DNA from: Blastococcus sp. TF02A-26 | GTDB taxonomy: Bacteria; Actinomycetota; Actinomycetes; Mycobacteriales; Geodermatophilaceae | Direction: 5' to 3' | Assembly: GCF_003319125.1 (NCBI RefSeq) | Contig: NZ_QOHG01000017.1 | Coordinates: 42,875-106,874 of the forward strand | DNA: 64,000 bases | In this document: positions 8,944 through 17,270 of the stretch, in pieces | How positions within the stretch are numbered: the stretch's first letter is position 1 | Layout of the letters: the number at the start of each line of letters is the position of its first letter | Notes under the pieces: model-generated | Databases searched by the model: none | What the model was told of the DNA's origin: nothing | Seen by the model: only the letters and a program-made list of their open reading frames with translations | Translations under genes and position numbers: made by a program

Positions 8944-9606
8944 TCAGCCGGCGCTGTCGACCAGGTCCGCGTACGCGACGCGCTCCTGCTCGAAGACGGC
9001 GTCGCCGGTGGCGGCGACGAAGTACGGGAAGCCCATCCGGCCGATCGCGGCGACCCGGGTCGGGTCGATCCGGGTCTCGCTGTCGTCGGCCAGCAACTCC
9101 TCCGAGACGCGGATGTTCACGACCTCGGCCAGCACGATGTGCACGCCGGAGAAGCAGGAGGTGGGGTCGCCGCGGTCGATCGACTCGAGCACCCGGCACT
9201 CCATGTGCGCCGGGCTCTCGGCGACCGACGGCGCGGCGACGACCTCCGAGGGGCGGGTGGTCCAGCCGACGAGCTCGGCCTCGTCGACGCCGGCCGGGTA
9301 CTCGCGGGCCACGGTCTCGATGTGGTCGGCCATCGCCGTCGTCGTCAGGTTGATGACGAACTCGCCGGTCGCCTCCAGGTTCACCCAGGTGTCCTTGGGC
9401 TCCGGCGTCTCCTCGCGGACCGTGCCGATGGTGACGGCGACCGTGGGCGGCAGCCCGCAGACCGGCATGAAGTAGCTGAACGGCGCGACGTTCACCCCGG
9501 CCGGGCCGGTCGTGGAGATCATGGCGATCGGCCGCGGCACGACCAGCTGGGAGAGCAGGCCCTGCAGCTGCGCCGGGGAGCGGCCGGCCAGGTCGATGGT
9601 CTTCAC
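8944..9606 (-). CDS. Flavin reductase-like FMN-binding protein
   Basis: 220 residues from GTG 9606, overlapping the stop of the amidohydrolase gene (GTGA). PRPIAMISTTGPAGVNVAPFSYF is the FMN-binding region of the DIM6/NTAB flavin reductase family, followed by a split-barrel fold. It either supplies reduced flavin to a monooxygenase or acts as a flavoenzyme itself. No two-component monooxygenase partner is visible in the locus. Confidence 0.85.
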   Translation of the reverse strand: MKTIDLAGRSPAQLQGLLSQLVVPRPIAMISTTGPAGVNVAPFSYFMPVCGLPPTVAVTIGTVREETPEPKDTWVNLEATGEFVINLTTTAMADHIETVAREYPAGVDEAELVGWTTRPSEVVAAPSVAESPAHMECRVLESIDRGDPTSCFSGVHIVLAEVVNIRVSEELLADDSETRIDPTRVAAIGRMGFPYFVAATGDAVFEQERVAYADLVDSAG

Positions 9607-11078
9607 GCGGGGGTCCCTCCCGGGACGAGGGCCGGCCGGACCGGCCAGCTGGGGACGGGGTCGATGCCGGCCCGGCGCAGCAGCGACGCCCGGCGGGCCG
9701 TGGCCTCCTCGCGGAGCGCGGCGAGGTCCACCGTGGTGACCCGGCCGTCGCGGACCACCGGCCGACCGTCGACGAGGACGTCGCGGACCGTGCCGCTGGG
9801 CGCGCCCCACACCAGGTGCAGGGCGAGGTCGCCGCGCGGCGTCCACGCCGGGGCGGTGCCGTCGAAGACGACGAGGTCGGCGCGCTTGCCGACCTCGATG
9901 GAGCCCACCAGGTCCCCGAGGCCGAGGGCCTCCGCGCCGGCGCAGGTGGCGACGGCGAAGGCGTCGGCAGCGGTCAGCGGCGGGTCGCCGGCGGCGGTGT
10001 CGCGGGAGACGCCGGCCAGCAGCCAGGCGGCGCGCAGCACGTCGGGGGTGTCGCCGGCGTTGTGGGAGTCGCAGCCCAGCGCCAGGCGGCCGCCCGACCG
10101 CAGGAACTCCGCGTGCCGCGAGGCGCCGGTGTAGCCCTGGCCGAGCCGCAGGTAGGCACCGGGGCACACGGCGATCGCGGTGCCGGTGTCCAGCAGGGCG
10201 CCGAGCTCGTCGTCGTCCAGGTGGACGGCGTGGCCGAGCACCAGCCGCGGGCCCAGGACGCCGAGGTCGGCCAGGTGGGTGACCGGGCGCTTGCCGCTGC
10301 GGGCGGCGTAGGCGAGCCCGTCGTCGGTGCTGGGCGACAGGTGCCAGGTGACCTGGGTGTCCGCGCGCTCGGCGAGGGCCGCGGCGCCGGCGAAGAGCGC
10401 GTCGCTGGCCAGGTCGTGCCCGACCAGGGTGACCCAGGCGCCGACCAGGCCGTCCGGGGGCAGGTCGGCGAGCAGCTGCTCCTGGCGGGCGAGCACCTCG
10501 GCGGCGGGCCCCGACCACGGCAGGCCGGGCGCGTCCCAGCCCCACGTGCCGACCCGGCCACGGATGCCGGCGGCCGACAGGCCACGGGCGACCGAGAGGG
10601 GGGCGGCCACGGTGCCGGGCTCGGCGATCGTCGTGACGCCGTTGGTCAGCGCCTCGACCGCGGTGAGGGTCGCCGCGAGCTCGTCGTCCGCCGGCTCGTG
10701 CGCGGCGTGGATCGGCACCGCCCAGTCGAAGATCGACTGCTGGGAGTCGATGTCGTCGGGGATGGTGCTGCGGACCAGCGGGTCGCCGGTGGTGTGCTGG
10801 TGGGCGTCCACCAGCCCGGGGGTGACCACGCAGCCGGCGGCGTCGATCTCCGTCGCGCCGGGGAACTGCGCGCGCAGCTCGGCGGCCGGGCCGAGCGCGG
10901 CGATGGCGCCGTCGACGACCGCGACCGTCGTGCGCTCGAGCACGGCCCGGTCCGGGGCCATCGTCACGAGGTCGCCGTCGACGACGAGGAGCGCGCGCGA
11001 TGCCCGCTGTTCGCTCCCGCGGTCGCTCCGCTCCTCGCTCGCAGACCTCGCTGCGATGCTCACTCCCTGTCCGCTCAC
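9603..11078 (-). CDS. Amidohydrolase, ATZ/TRZ (chlorohydrolase/deaminase) family
   Basis: 491 residues if translation begins at GTG 11078, which overlaps the upstream stop; GTG 11063 is an alternative. Metal ligands are visible: VDAHQHTTGDP (H-x-H), TWHLSPSTDDG, LGHAVHLDDDELG and LGCDSHNAGDTPD. A beta domain surrounds the TIM barrel, and GSIEVGKRADLVV is typical of this group. It resembles the protein at 1-875 (shared H-x-HxTG and HxSP motifs). Residues 6-30 are Ser/Arg/Glu-rich, do not look like part of the family fold, and derive from the repeat-like stretch at 10997-11059. Confidence 0.88.
   Translation of the reverse strand: MSGQGVSIAARSASEERSDRGSEQRASRALLVVDGDLVTMAPDRAVLERTTVAVVDGAIAALGPAAELRAQFPGATEIDAAGCVVTPGLVDAHQHTTGDPLVRSTIPDDIDSQQSIFDWAVPIHAAHEPADDELAATLTAVEALTNGVTTIAEPGTVAAPLSVARGLSAAGIRGRVGTWGWDAPGLPWSGPAAEVLARQEQLLADLPPDGLVGAWVTLVGHDLASDALFAGAAALAERADTQVTWHLSPSTDDGLAYAARSGKRPVTHLADLGVLGPRLVLGHAVHLDDDELGALLDTGTAIAVCPGAYLRLGQGYTGASRHAEFLRSGGRLALGCDSHNAGDTPDVLRAAWLLAGVSRDTAAGDPPLTAADAFAVATCAGAEALGLGDLVGSIEVGKRADLVVFDGTAPAWTPRGDLALHLVWGAPSGTVRDVLVDGRPVVRDGRVTTVDLAALREEATARRASLLRRAGIDPVPSWPVRPALVPGGTPA
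10997..11059. repeat. Low-complexity repeat-like insert flanked by GCGATGC direct repeats
   Basis: Between two GCGATGC copies (10997-11003 and 11053-11059) the plus strand shows four spaced TCGCT units, at about 11011, 11023, 11034 and 11047. The composition is unlike the neighbouring coding sequence. It encodes the odd N-terminal SASEERSDRGSEQRAS-like stretch of the amidohydrolase. It looks like a short interspersed repeat placed at the junction between two genes; only one copy was found in this window. Confidence 0.45.
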
Positions 11079-12097
11079 GGGATCACCAGCACCCGGCCGA
11101 CGGTGCTCCGGTCGCACAGCAGGTCCTGGGCGACGCCGGCGTCCTCCAGCGCGAAGCGGCCGGCGACGGTGGCGGTGCCGCCGTCGGCGAACAGCTGGAG
11201 GGCCGCGGCCATGTCGCTGGGCAGGTAGCCGCCGGCGCCGAGCAGCTCCAGGCCGCGGTGGAAGGCGTCGGAGAGGGAGAAGGTGACCTGGTCGCCGGTG
11301 GTGTTGCCGAGGAAGACCAACCGGCCGCCGATCCGCAGGGCGGACATGGAGGCGGCCCACGTCGCGGGGCCGAGGTACTCCAGCACGACGTCGGCGCCGC
11401 GGCCGTCGGTGACCTCGGCGACGAGCGAGGGCGCGTCCTCGGTGCCGACGACGACGTGCTTGACGCCGACCGCGGCCAGCGCGGCGGCCTTCTCCGGGCT
11501 GCCGACGGTGGCGACGACGTGCGCGCCGACCCGCTGGGCGATCTGCACCGCGGCCAGGCCGACGTTGCCGGCGGCGGCGTGCACCAGCAGGGTCTCCCCC
11601 GCCCGCAGCCGGCCGACGCGGACCACGGCGGAGTAGGCGGTGGCCCAGGGCGTGGGCAGGCATGCGGCCTCGACGAGGTCGATCCCCTCCGGCAGCACGT
11701 GCGCGGCCGAGGCGGGGGCGAGGACGAACTCGGCCAGGCCGCCGTCGATCGTGGCGCCGAGGATCCGCAGGTTCGGGCAGTGCCCGCCGCGACCCTCGTG
11801 GCAGAGCGGGCAGGCGCCGCAGGGGAGACTGGGGTCGAGGACGACGCGGGCGCCCACCGGCACCGGGGAGTCCTCCCCGGCCGCCTCGACGACGCCGGCG
11901 ACGTCCATCCCGGCCACGTGCGGCAGCTCGAGGCCGGGCAGCCGGACGTCACCCCGGCGCTGCAGGACGTCGAGCTGGTTGAGGCCGCAGGCGGCGACGC
12001 GCACCAGAACGTCGGCCGGGCCCGGGGAGGGCACCGGGACATCGGCGAGGCCGAGCACGTCGGGGCCGCCGAAACCGGTCTGGACCATCGCTCGCAC
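11075..12097 (-). CDS. Zinc-binding MDR-family quinone oxidoreductase / alcohol dehydrogenase-like protein
   Basis: 340 residues, first gene of the locus. GTG 12097 is preferred over the ATG 12 bases inside it because AGGGAGGTGG lies about nine bases upstream. Motifs are CGLNQLDVLQRRG, structural zinc lobe CGACPLCHEGRGGHC and nucleotide-binding VHAAAGNVGLAAVQIA. It is a paralogue of the protein at 1930-2976. The GTGA overlap with the amidohydrolase suggests co-translation. It is likely to reduce or oxidise a carbonyl in the same pathway; substrate unknown. Confidence 0.87.
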   Translation of the reverse strand: MRAMVQTGFGGPDVLGLADVPVPSPGPADVLVRVAACGLNQLDVLQRRGDVRLPGLELPHVAGMDVAGVVEAAGEDSPVPVGARVVLDPSLPCGACPLCHEGRGGHCPNLRILGATIDGGLAEFVLAPASAAHVLPEGIDLVEAACLPTPWATAYSAVVRVGRLRAGETLLVHAAAGNVGLAAVQIAQRVGAHVVATVGSPEKAAALAAVGVKHVVVGTEDAPSLVAEVTDGRGADVVLEYLGPATWAASMSALRIGGRLVFLGNTTGDQVTFSLSDAFHRGLELLGAGGYLPSDMAAALQLFADGGTATVAGRFALEDAGVAQDLLCDRSTVGRVLVIP

Positions 12098-12141
12098 CGC
12101 CGCTCCACCTCCCTGCCGAGTGACCCGCACCGTCTCGCATC

Positions 12142-12158
12142 GTGAATCGATGAATCAC
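12142..12158. promoter_or_regulatory. Imperfect 17-bp palindrome, candidate operator of the 1-12.1 kb locus
   Basis: GTGAATCGATGAATCAC reads GTGA-TC / GA-TCAC on both strands with two mismatched pairs. It lies 45 bases before the first gene of the locus and just downstream of a plausible promoter, a usual position for a GntR- or TetR-type repressor site. No regulator gene is adjacent, so the binding protein is unknown. Confidence 0.4.
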
Positions 12159-12177
12159 CATGTGGACCGGTGCGGTC

Positions 12178-12207
12178 ACTGTGGTCGGCGTGGCGCGGCC
12201 GTGTCAA
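12178..12207 (-). promoter_or_regulatory. Candidate promoter for the 12.1 kb to 1 minus-strand locus
   Basis: On the minus strand a perfect TTGACA (12202-12207) is followed after 18 bases by CACAGT (12178-12183), which keeps the A and final T of TANNNT. Transcription would start near 12170, giving a leader of about 70 bases that contains the palindrome at 12142-12158. Confidence 0.45.
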
Positions 12208-12271
12208 CGGTCCGGCCGAGCCCGTTACTGAATCAACGTGGACGTAACACGGCGGACCGCAGGAGTGACCC

Positions 12272-12294
12272 CCGCCACTGACAAGGAGTGGCGG
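12272..12294 (-). terminator. Hairpin downstream of the alcohol dehydrogenase gene
   Basis: An eight-base perfect stem, CCGCCACT and AGTGGCGG, with a seven-base loop, 18 bases past the stop of the gene at 12313. There is no T-run, as is common in actinobacterial terminators. Confidence 0.5.
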
Positions 12295-12312
12295 CGGTCA
12301 CGTCGTGCCCGG

Positions 12313-13419
12313 TCACGCGTCGAACGTGAGGACCGCCTTGCCCACCCGACCGGCGCGGACGTCGTCCAGCGCGCGGTTGACCTCGGTGAACGGGTAGTGC
12401 GTCAGCAGCCCGTCGACCGGGAACCGCCCGGCGCGGTGCAGCTCGACCAGCCGCGGCAGGAACTCCTGCGGGACGCTCGCGCCGGCCGTGATGCCGACGA
12501 CCGACCGACCGGTGCCCAGGATCGAGCGCCACTCGAACGACATCTCGGCGCTGGCCCCCACCCCGATGACCCCGCAGACACCCAGCGGGGCCAGGGACTC
12601 GACCGCGGCCCGGAGCACGTCGGCGCGCCCGGTGGTGTCGAGGCTGTACTGCAGCCCGCCGGGGACCTCCGCGCGCACCCGCTCGGCCAGGTCCGGCTCG
12701 CCGGCGGCGACGGTGTGCGTGGCCCCGAGCGCGCGGGCCTGCTCGAGCTTCGCCGGGTTCACGTCGACGGCGACGATCGTCGTGCAGCCGGCCTCGACCG
12801 CGCCCAGGATCGCCGCGGCGCCCACCGCGCCGGCGCCGAAGACGCCGATCGAGCTCCCGGGCGCCGGCCGCAGCACGTTGAGCACACCGCCGGCGCCGGT
12901 CTGGAAGCCGCAGCCGAACGGGCCGACCACGCCGAGGTCGGTCCCCTCGGGCACCTTCACGACGCTCCCCCGCCGGGCGACGACGTGGGTGGCGAACGAG
13001 GACTGGCCGAGGAAGTGGCCGTGCACCGGCTCGCCGTCCTGCGACAGCGCCGTGCTGCCGTCGGGCCGGGTGCCGATGAAGTTGTACGCCCAGAAGTTCT
13101 CGCAGTAGGCCATCGCGTCGGCACGGCAGGGACCGCACTCGCCGCAGAAGGCGAACGTCATGGCGACCGGGTCGCCGACCGCGAGGTCGGTCACGCCCTC
13201 GCCGACCTGCTCGACGATCCCGGCGCCCTCGTGCCCGAGCACGACCGGCGGGGTCATCATGGAGCGGAACTCCAGGTCGGTGCCGCAGATGCCGGTGCTC
13301 ACCAGCCGCACCACCACCTCGTCGGCCCGGGGTGGGGCCAGCTCCAGTTCGACGAGCTCCAGGGGCCCTGCGGGGTCGCGCAGGACGGCGGCGGTCACGG
13401 CAGTGGGTCGACCGGTCAT
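12313..13419 (-). CDS. Zinc-dependent alcohol dehydrogenase, aryl/benzyl alcohol dehydrogenase-like
   Basis: 368 residues from ATG 13419. Catalytic zinc ligands occur in STGICGTDLEF and LGHEGAGIVE. The structural zinc lobe is CGECGPCRADAMAYC. The nucleotide fold GVFGAGAVGAAAILGAVEAGC is followed by VAVDVNP, with Asp at the end of strand 2, which points to NAD+. Aryl-alcohol dehydrogenases have this layout, including the long variable segment after the zinc lobe. It diverges from the aldehyde dehydrogenase and P450-fusion genes; together they could oxidise a hydroxylated product to an aldehyde and then an acid. Confidence 0.85.
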   Translation of the reverse strand: MTGRPTAVTAAVLRDPAGPLELVELELAPPRADEVVVRLVSTGICGTDLEFRSMMTPPVVLGHEGAGIVEQVGEGVTDLAVGDPVAMTFAFCGECGPCRADAMAYCENFWAYNFIGTRPDGSTALSQDGEPVHGHFLGQSSFATHVVARRGSVVKVPEGTDLGVVGPFGCGFQTGAGGVLNVLRPAPGSSIGVFGAGAVGAAAILGAVEAGCTTIVAVDVNPAKLEQARALGATHTVAAGEPDLAERVRAEVPGGLQYSLDTTGRADVLRAAVESLAPLGVCGVIGVGASAEMSFEWRSILGTGRSVVGITAGASVPQEFLPRLVELHRAGRFPVDGLLTHYPFTEVNRALDDVRAGRVGKAVLTFDA

Positions 13420-13444
13420 GCGTGTCACGTTACGAGAGACCGTC

Positions 13445-13474
13445 TTGACTGACGAGATGCTCGCGCCCGACGAT
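13445..13474 (+). promoter_or_regulatory. Candidate leaderless promoter of the aldehyde dehydrogenase gene
   Basis: TTGACT at 13445-13450 and, 18 bases later, GACGAT at 13469-13474, which ends six bases before the ATG at 13481. Transcription would begin at or beside the start codon. No Shine-Dalgarno sequence precedes this ATG, in keeping with a leaderless message. Confidence 0.4.
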
Positions 13475-13480
13475 CACGGC

Positions 13481-14941
13481 ATGACGACGTCGGTGCGCGA
13501 GGGCCTCAACTTCATCGACGGGGCGTGGACCACGGCCGCGGGCGGCGGGCGGCTGGAGCTGGTCGACCCCGCGACCGGGCAGCCGTTCGCCACCGTCGCG
13601 GAGGGCACCGCCGCCGACGTCGACGCCGCGGTCGCCGCGGCCCGCCGTGCGGCTCCCGGCTGGGCGGCGACCAACCCCACCGACCGCGGCGCCCTGATCT
13701 CCCGCTGGTCGCAGCTGGTGTTCGAGAACGCCGAGCGGCTCGCGGCGCTCGAGGCGCAGGACGTCGGCAAGCCGCTGTCCGGCGGCCGGATGAACGCCTT
13801 CATCGCCGGGGGGATCATCGGCTACTTCGGCGGCGCCGCCGACAAGCTCACCGGGGTCACGCTGCCCACCCGGACGCCGGACTTCCACGGCTACACGCTG
13901 ATGGAGCCCCTCGGCGTCTGCGCCGTCATCACGCCGTGGAACGTGCCCGCCGTCCTCACCGCGGCCAACGCCGCCCCCGCGCTCGCCGCCGGGAACGCCG
14001 TCGTCCTCAAGCCGTCGGAGGTCGCCCCGCTGGTGGTGCTCGCCCTCGTCGAGCTGGCCGCCGAGGCCGGGATCCCGGCCGGCGTGCTCAACGTGGTCAC
14101 CGGCGGACCGCAGGCCGGGGCCGCGCTCTCGGGGCACGCCGACGTCGACCACCTCAGCTTCGTCGGGTCCACGGCCACGGGCCGGGCGATCATGCGCTCG
14201 GCTGCCGAGAACCTGGTCCCCGTCAAGCTCGAGCTCGGCGGCAAGTCGCCGAACCTGCTCTTCGCCGACGCCGACCTCGACGCGGCGGTGCCGGCGATCG
14301 TCGGCTCCATCACCGAGAACGCCGGGCAGAACTGCTACGCCGGCTCCCGCCTGGTGGTGGAGGAGTCGATCGCCGACGAGGTGCGCGAGCGGGTCGTCGA
14401 GGCGATGCGCGCGGTGCGGATCGGCGCCTGGGACGAGGACCTGGACATGGGCCCGCTGGTCAACGCCACGCAGCGCGACCGGGTGCTGGGCTTCCTCACC
14501 GAGCTGCCGGGCAGCGGCGCCCGCGTGCTCACCGGCGGCGGCGTCCCCGGCGACCGGGACGCCGGCTGGTTCGTCGAGCCCACCGTGGTCGACGGGGTCT
14601 CCCCCGACGCGCGGATCGTCCGGGAGGAGGTCTTCGGGCCGGTGCTGGCGATCCAGACCTTCCGCGGCGACGCCGAGGCCCTCGAGCTCGCCAACCGCAC
14701 CGACTTCGGGCTGCTGTCGTGCATCTGGACCTCCGACGTCTCCCGCGCGCTGCGGATGGCAGCCGGGGTGCGCAGCGGCCAGGTCGCGGTCAACCAGTTC
14801 CACGACGCCGGCGTCATCGGCTTCCCGTTCAACATGCAGAAGGACAGCGGCTTCAGCCGCGGCGGCGGCTACGCCGCGATGCGCGAGTACACGCAGGAGA
14901 AGGCCGTGGCCATCCGCCTGCTCCCCCCGCGCGCCGTCTAG
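13481..14941 (+). CDS. NAD(P)-dependent aldehyde dehydrogenase
   Basis: 486 residues, normal length for the superfamily. The catalytic cysteine is C285 in NAGQNCYAGSR and the general base is E251 in LELGGKS. The cofactor region includes ITPWNVP, NAVVLKPSE and FVGSTATGR. It ends 68 bases before the P450-fusion start, on the same strand, so the two are probably co-transcribed. With the divergent alcohol dehydrogenase it could take an alcohol through the aldehyde to the acid. ATG 13481 is chosen because homologues start at this point (LNFIDGAW follows) and because a leaderless promoter fits. Confidence 0.93.
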   Translation: MTTSVREGLNFIDGAWTTAAGGGRLELVDPATGQPFATVAEGTAADVDAAVAAARRAAPGWAATNPTDRGALISRWSQLVFENAERLAALEAQDVGKPLSGGRMNAFIAGGIIGYFGGAADKLTGVTLPTRTPDFHGYTLMEPLGVCAVITPWNVPAVLTAANAAPALAAGNAVVLKPSEVAPLVVLALVELAAEAGIPAGVLNVVTGGPQAGAALSGHADVDHLSFVGSTATGRAIMRSAAENLVPVKLELGGKSPNLLFADADLDAAVPAIVGSITENAGQNCYAGSRLVVEESIADEVRERVVEAMRAVRIGAWDEDLDMGPLVNATQRDRVLGFLTELPGSGARVLTGGGVPGDRDAGWFVEPTVVDGVSPDARIVREEVFGPVLAIQTFRGDAEALELANRTDFGLLSCIWTSDVSRALRMAAGVRSGQVAVNQFHDAGVIGFPFNMQKDSGFSRGGGYAAMREYTQEKAVAIRLLPPRAV

Positions 14942-15009
14942 TCTCGCTCTCCCCGGTGGCGCGGCCGGGCAACACCGCGCGTTCGCCTCGAGCCCCTCCG
15001 GAGCACGAG

Positions 15010-17193
15010 TTGACCCTCCCGCTGTTCGACCACCACTCCGCCGAGGCCAACGCCGACCCGGTGGCCTACTACCGCCGGTTCCGCGAGCAGCAGCCGGTCG
15101 GCTGGACCGAGGCCCACGACGGCTTCTTCTTCACCACCCGGCACGCCGACGTGGTCCGCATCGCCCGTGACGACGCCACCTTCTCCTCGGAGCGGGCGCC
15201 GGCCGGCAACCGCGGCATCTCCTTCGTCATCCCCTTCGGGCCGGGCCTGGAGCAGTACCCGATCGAGCTCGACCCGCCCCGGGCCACCCCGTACCGGGAG
15301 CTGATCAACCCGCTGCTGACGTTCGACGCGGTGGAGAAGCTGAAGCCGATGATCGCCCGGCACACCACCGCGGCCATCGACGCGTTCGTCGAGACCGGGT
15401 CGGTGGACTTCGTCCGCGACCTGACCAATCCGGTGCCGGCCGCGGTCACCCTCGACTGGCTGGGCTTCCCGACCGACGACTGGAAGAAGCTCGCCGGCCC
15501 GGTGCACGACATCTTCGCCAGCGTCCCCGGCACCGACCGGGCGATGCGCGGCGTCGAGGGGCTGATGTACCTGGAGAGCCGCATCCGCGAGCTCATCGCC
15601 GCCCGGCGCGCCGAGCCGCGCGAGGACGCCGTCTCCGCGCTGGTGCACGCGGTCCACCCCGAGGGCCGGCCATTCACCGAGCAGGAGCTCGTGTCGGTGA
15701 TGTACCTGCTGGTCGCCGGCGGGGTGGACACCACGACGTCGCTCACCGGCTCCACGCTCGTGTGGCTGTCGGAGCACCCCGAGGAGCGGCAGCGGCTGAT
15801 CGACGACCCGGACCTGCTCGACGTCGCCGTCGAGGAGTTCCTGCGGGTCTTCGCGCCGTCGCAGTCGATGGCCCGGACGCTGCTGTCCGACACCGAGGTC
15901 GGCGGCGTGGCGATGCACGCCGGGCAGCGGGTGCTCATCCCCTGGGTGGCGGCCAACCACGATCCGGAGGTGTTCCCCGACCCCGAGACCGTGGTGCTCG
16001 ACCGCAACCCGCAGCGGCACCTCTCCTTCGGCATCGGCACCCACCGCTGCGCCGGCGCGCACCTGGCCCGGGCGATGTTCGGCGAGATGATGCGCCAGGT
16101 CCTGACCCGGCTGCCCGACTACCGTGTGCTGGGCGAGGCGCTGGTCCCCTACCCGACCCGGGGCAACCAGACCGGCTGGGACGCCATCCCCGCGCTGTTC
16201 ACCCCCGGTCCGCGGCTGGGCTCGGCCGCGGTGGCGCCGGCGATCGTCACCCGCGAGCTCGAGGTCACCGAGGTGCGACCCGTCGCCACCGACGTCGTCG
16301 CGGTGACGTTCGCCGACCCGACCGGCGCCCAGCTGCCCGCCTGGACCCCGGGCGCGCACCTGGAGGTGCGGCTGCCCTCGGGCCGGCTGCGGCAGTACTC
16401 CCTGTGCGGGGACCCCGGGGCCGACACCTGGACCGTCGCCGTCCTGCGCGAGCCGGCCGGGCGCGGCGGCTCGGTCGAGCTGCACGAGCTGGCGCGCAGC
16501 GGTGCGCGGCTGACCGTGCGCGGCCCGCGCAACCACTTCCCGCTGGTCGACGCCCCGGACCACCTGCTGGTCGCCGGCGGCATCGGCATCACGCCGATCC
16601 TGGCCATGACCCGGGCGCTGGTCGCGCGGGGAGCGCCGGTCCGGGTGCTCTACGGCGGGCGGACGGCGGCGTCGATGGCGTTCGCCGACGAGCTGGTGGC
16701 ACTGGCCGGCGACGGCGTGCAGTTGCTGCCGCAGGACGAGCGCGGCGTCCCGGACCTCGCGGCCGCCCTGGCCACCATCGGGCCCGAGACCGCGGTCTAC
16801 TGCTGCGGGCCGGCGCCGATGATCGCCGCGATGGAGGCCGCCTGCGCCGCGGCCGGGGTGTCCGACCGGCTGCACGTCGAGCGGTTCACCGCGCCGGCCG
16901 AGGAGGTCGCCGTCGACACCTCGCACGACGTGGCCTTCGACGTGCGCCTGGCCCGGACCGGGACGACGGTCACCGTGCCGGCGGACAAGCGGATCGTCGA
17001 GGTGCTGCGCGACGTCGTCCCGCTGTCGTCGGACTGCGAGCAGGGCTACTGCGGAGCGTGCGAGACGCGGGTGCTGGCCGGCGAGCCCGAGCACCGCGAC
17101 TCCGTGCTCACCGACGAGGAGCGCACCGCCGGCCGCTCGATGATGATCTGCGTCGGCCGGGCCAGGACGCCGTCCCTGACCCTCGACCTCTAG
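15010..17193 (+). CDS. Self-sufficient cytochrome P450 fused to ferredoxin reductase and [2Fe-2S] ferredoxin
   Basis: 727 residues; TTG 15010 is chosen because CCGGAG lies six bases upstream. Residues 1-395 are a P450: I-helix AGGVDTT (236-242) and heme loop FGIGTHRC with thiolate C347. Residues about 415-635 are a phthalate dioxygenase reductase-like module: flavin-binding RQYS (461-464), NAD(P)-binding GGIGITP (523-529) and YCCGPAP. Residues 640-727 are a plant-type [2Fe-2S] domain with C676, C681, C684 and C714. The order P450-FMN-NAD-2Fe2S is that of CYP116B-like class VII enzymes, which hydroxylate substrates using NAD(P)H without separate partners. Substrate unknown; the alcohol and aldehyde dehydrogenases next door suggest a product that is further oxidised. 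Confidence 0.92.
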   Translation: MTLPLFDHHSAEANADPVAYYRRFREQQPVGWTEAHDGFFFTTRHADVVRIARDDATFSSERAPAGNRGISFVIPFGPGLEQYPIELDPPRATPYRELINPLLTFDAVEKLKPMIARHTTAAIDAFVETGSVDFVRDLTNPVPAAVTLDWLGFPTDDWKKLAGPVHDIFASVPGTDRAMRGVEGLMYLESRIRELIAARRAEPREDAVSALVHAVHPEGRPFTEQELVSVMYLLVAGGVDTTTSLTGSTLVWLSEHPEERQRLIDDPDLLDVAVEEFLRVFAPSQSMARTLLSDTEVGGVAMHAGQRVLIPWVAANHDPEVFPDPETVVLDRNPQRHLSFGIGTHRCAGAHLARAMFGEMMRQVLTRLPDYRVLGEALVPYPTRGNQTGWDAIPALFTPGPRLGSAAVAPAIVTRELEVTEVRPVATDVVAVTFADPTGAQLPAWTPGAHLEVRLPSGRLRQYSLCGDPGADTWTVAVLREPAGRGGSVELHELARSGARLTVRGPRNHFPLVDAPDHLLVAGGIGITPILAMTRALVARGAPVRVLYGGRTAASMAFADELVALAGDGVQLLPQDERGVPDLAAALATIGPETAVYCCGPAPMIAAMEAACAAAGVSDRLHVERFTAPAEEVAVDTSHDVAFDVRLARTGTTVTVPADKRIVEVLRDVVPLSSDCEQGYCGACETRVLAGEPEHRDSVLTDEERTAGRSMMICVGRARTPSLTLDL

Positions 17194-17200
17194 CCCCCCG

Positions 17201-17267
17201 CTCGACGAGATCTGCACAGTCGTCACCATCAGCGCCTGATGCCGACGAGTGTGCAGATCTCGTCGCA
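17201..17267. repeat. 67-bp REP-like inverted-repeat element, copy 1
   Basis: Perfect 16-base arms CGACGAGATCTGCACA (17203-17218) and its complement (17250-17265) enclose a 31-base centre that itself contains a smaller palindrome (CATCAG-CGC-CTGATG). It lies between the convergent P450 and DUF559 gene ends and could terminate both. Copy 2 is at 18201-18267 in the same orientation; 61 of 67 bases are identical. Confidence 0.9.
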
Positions 17268-17270
17268 CCC

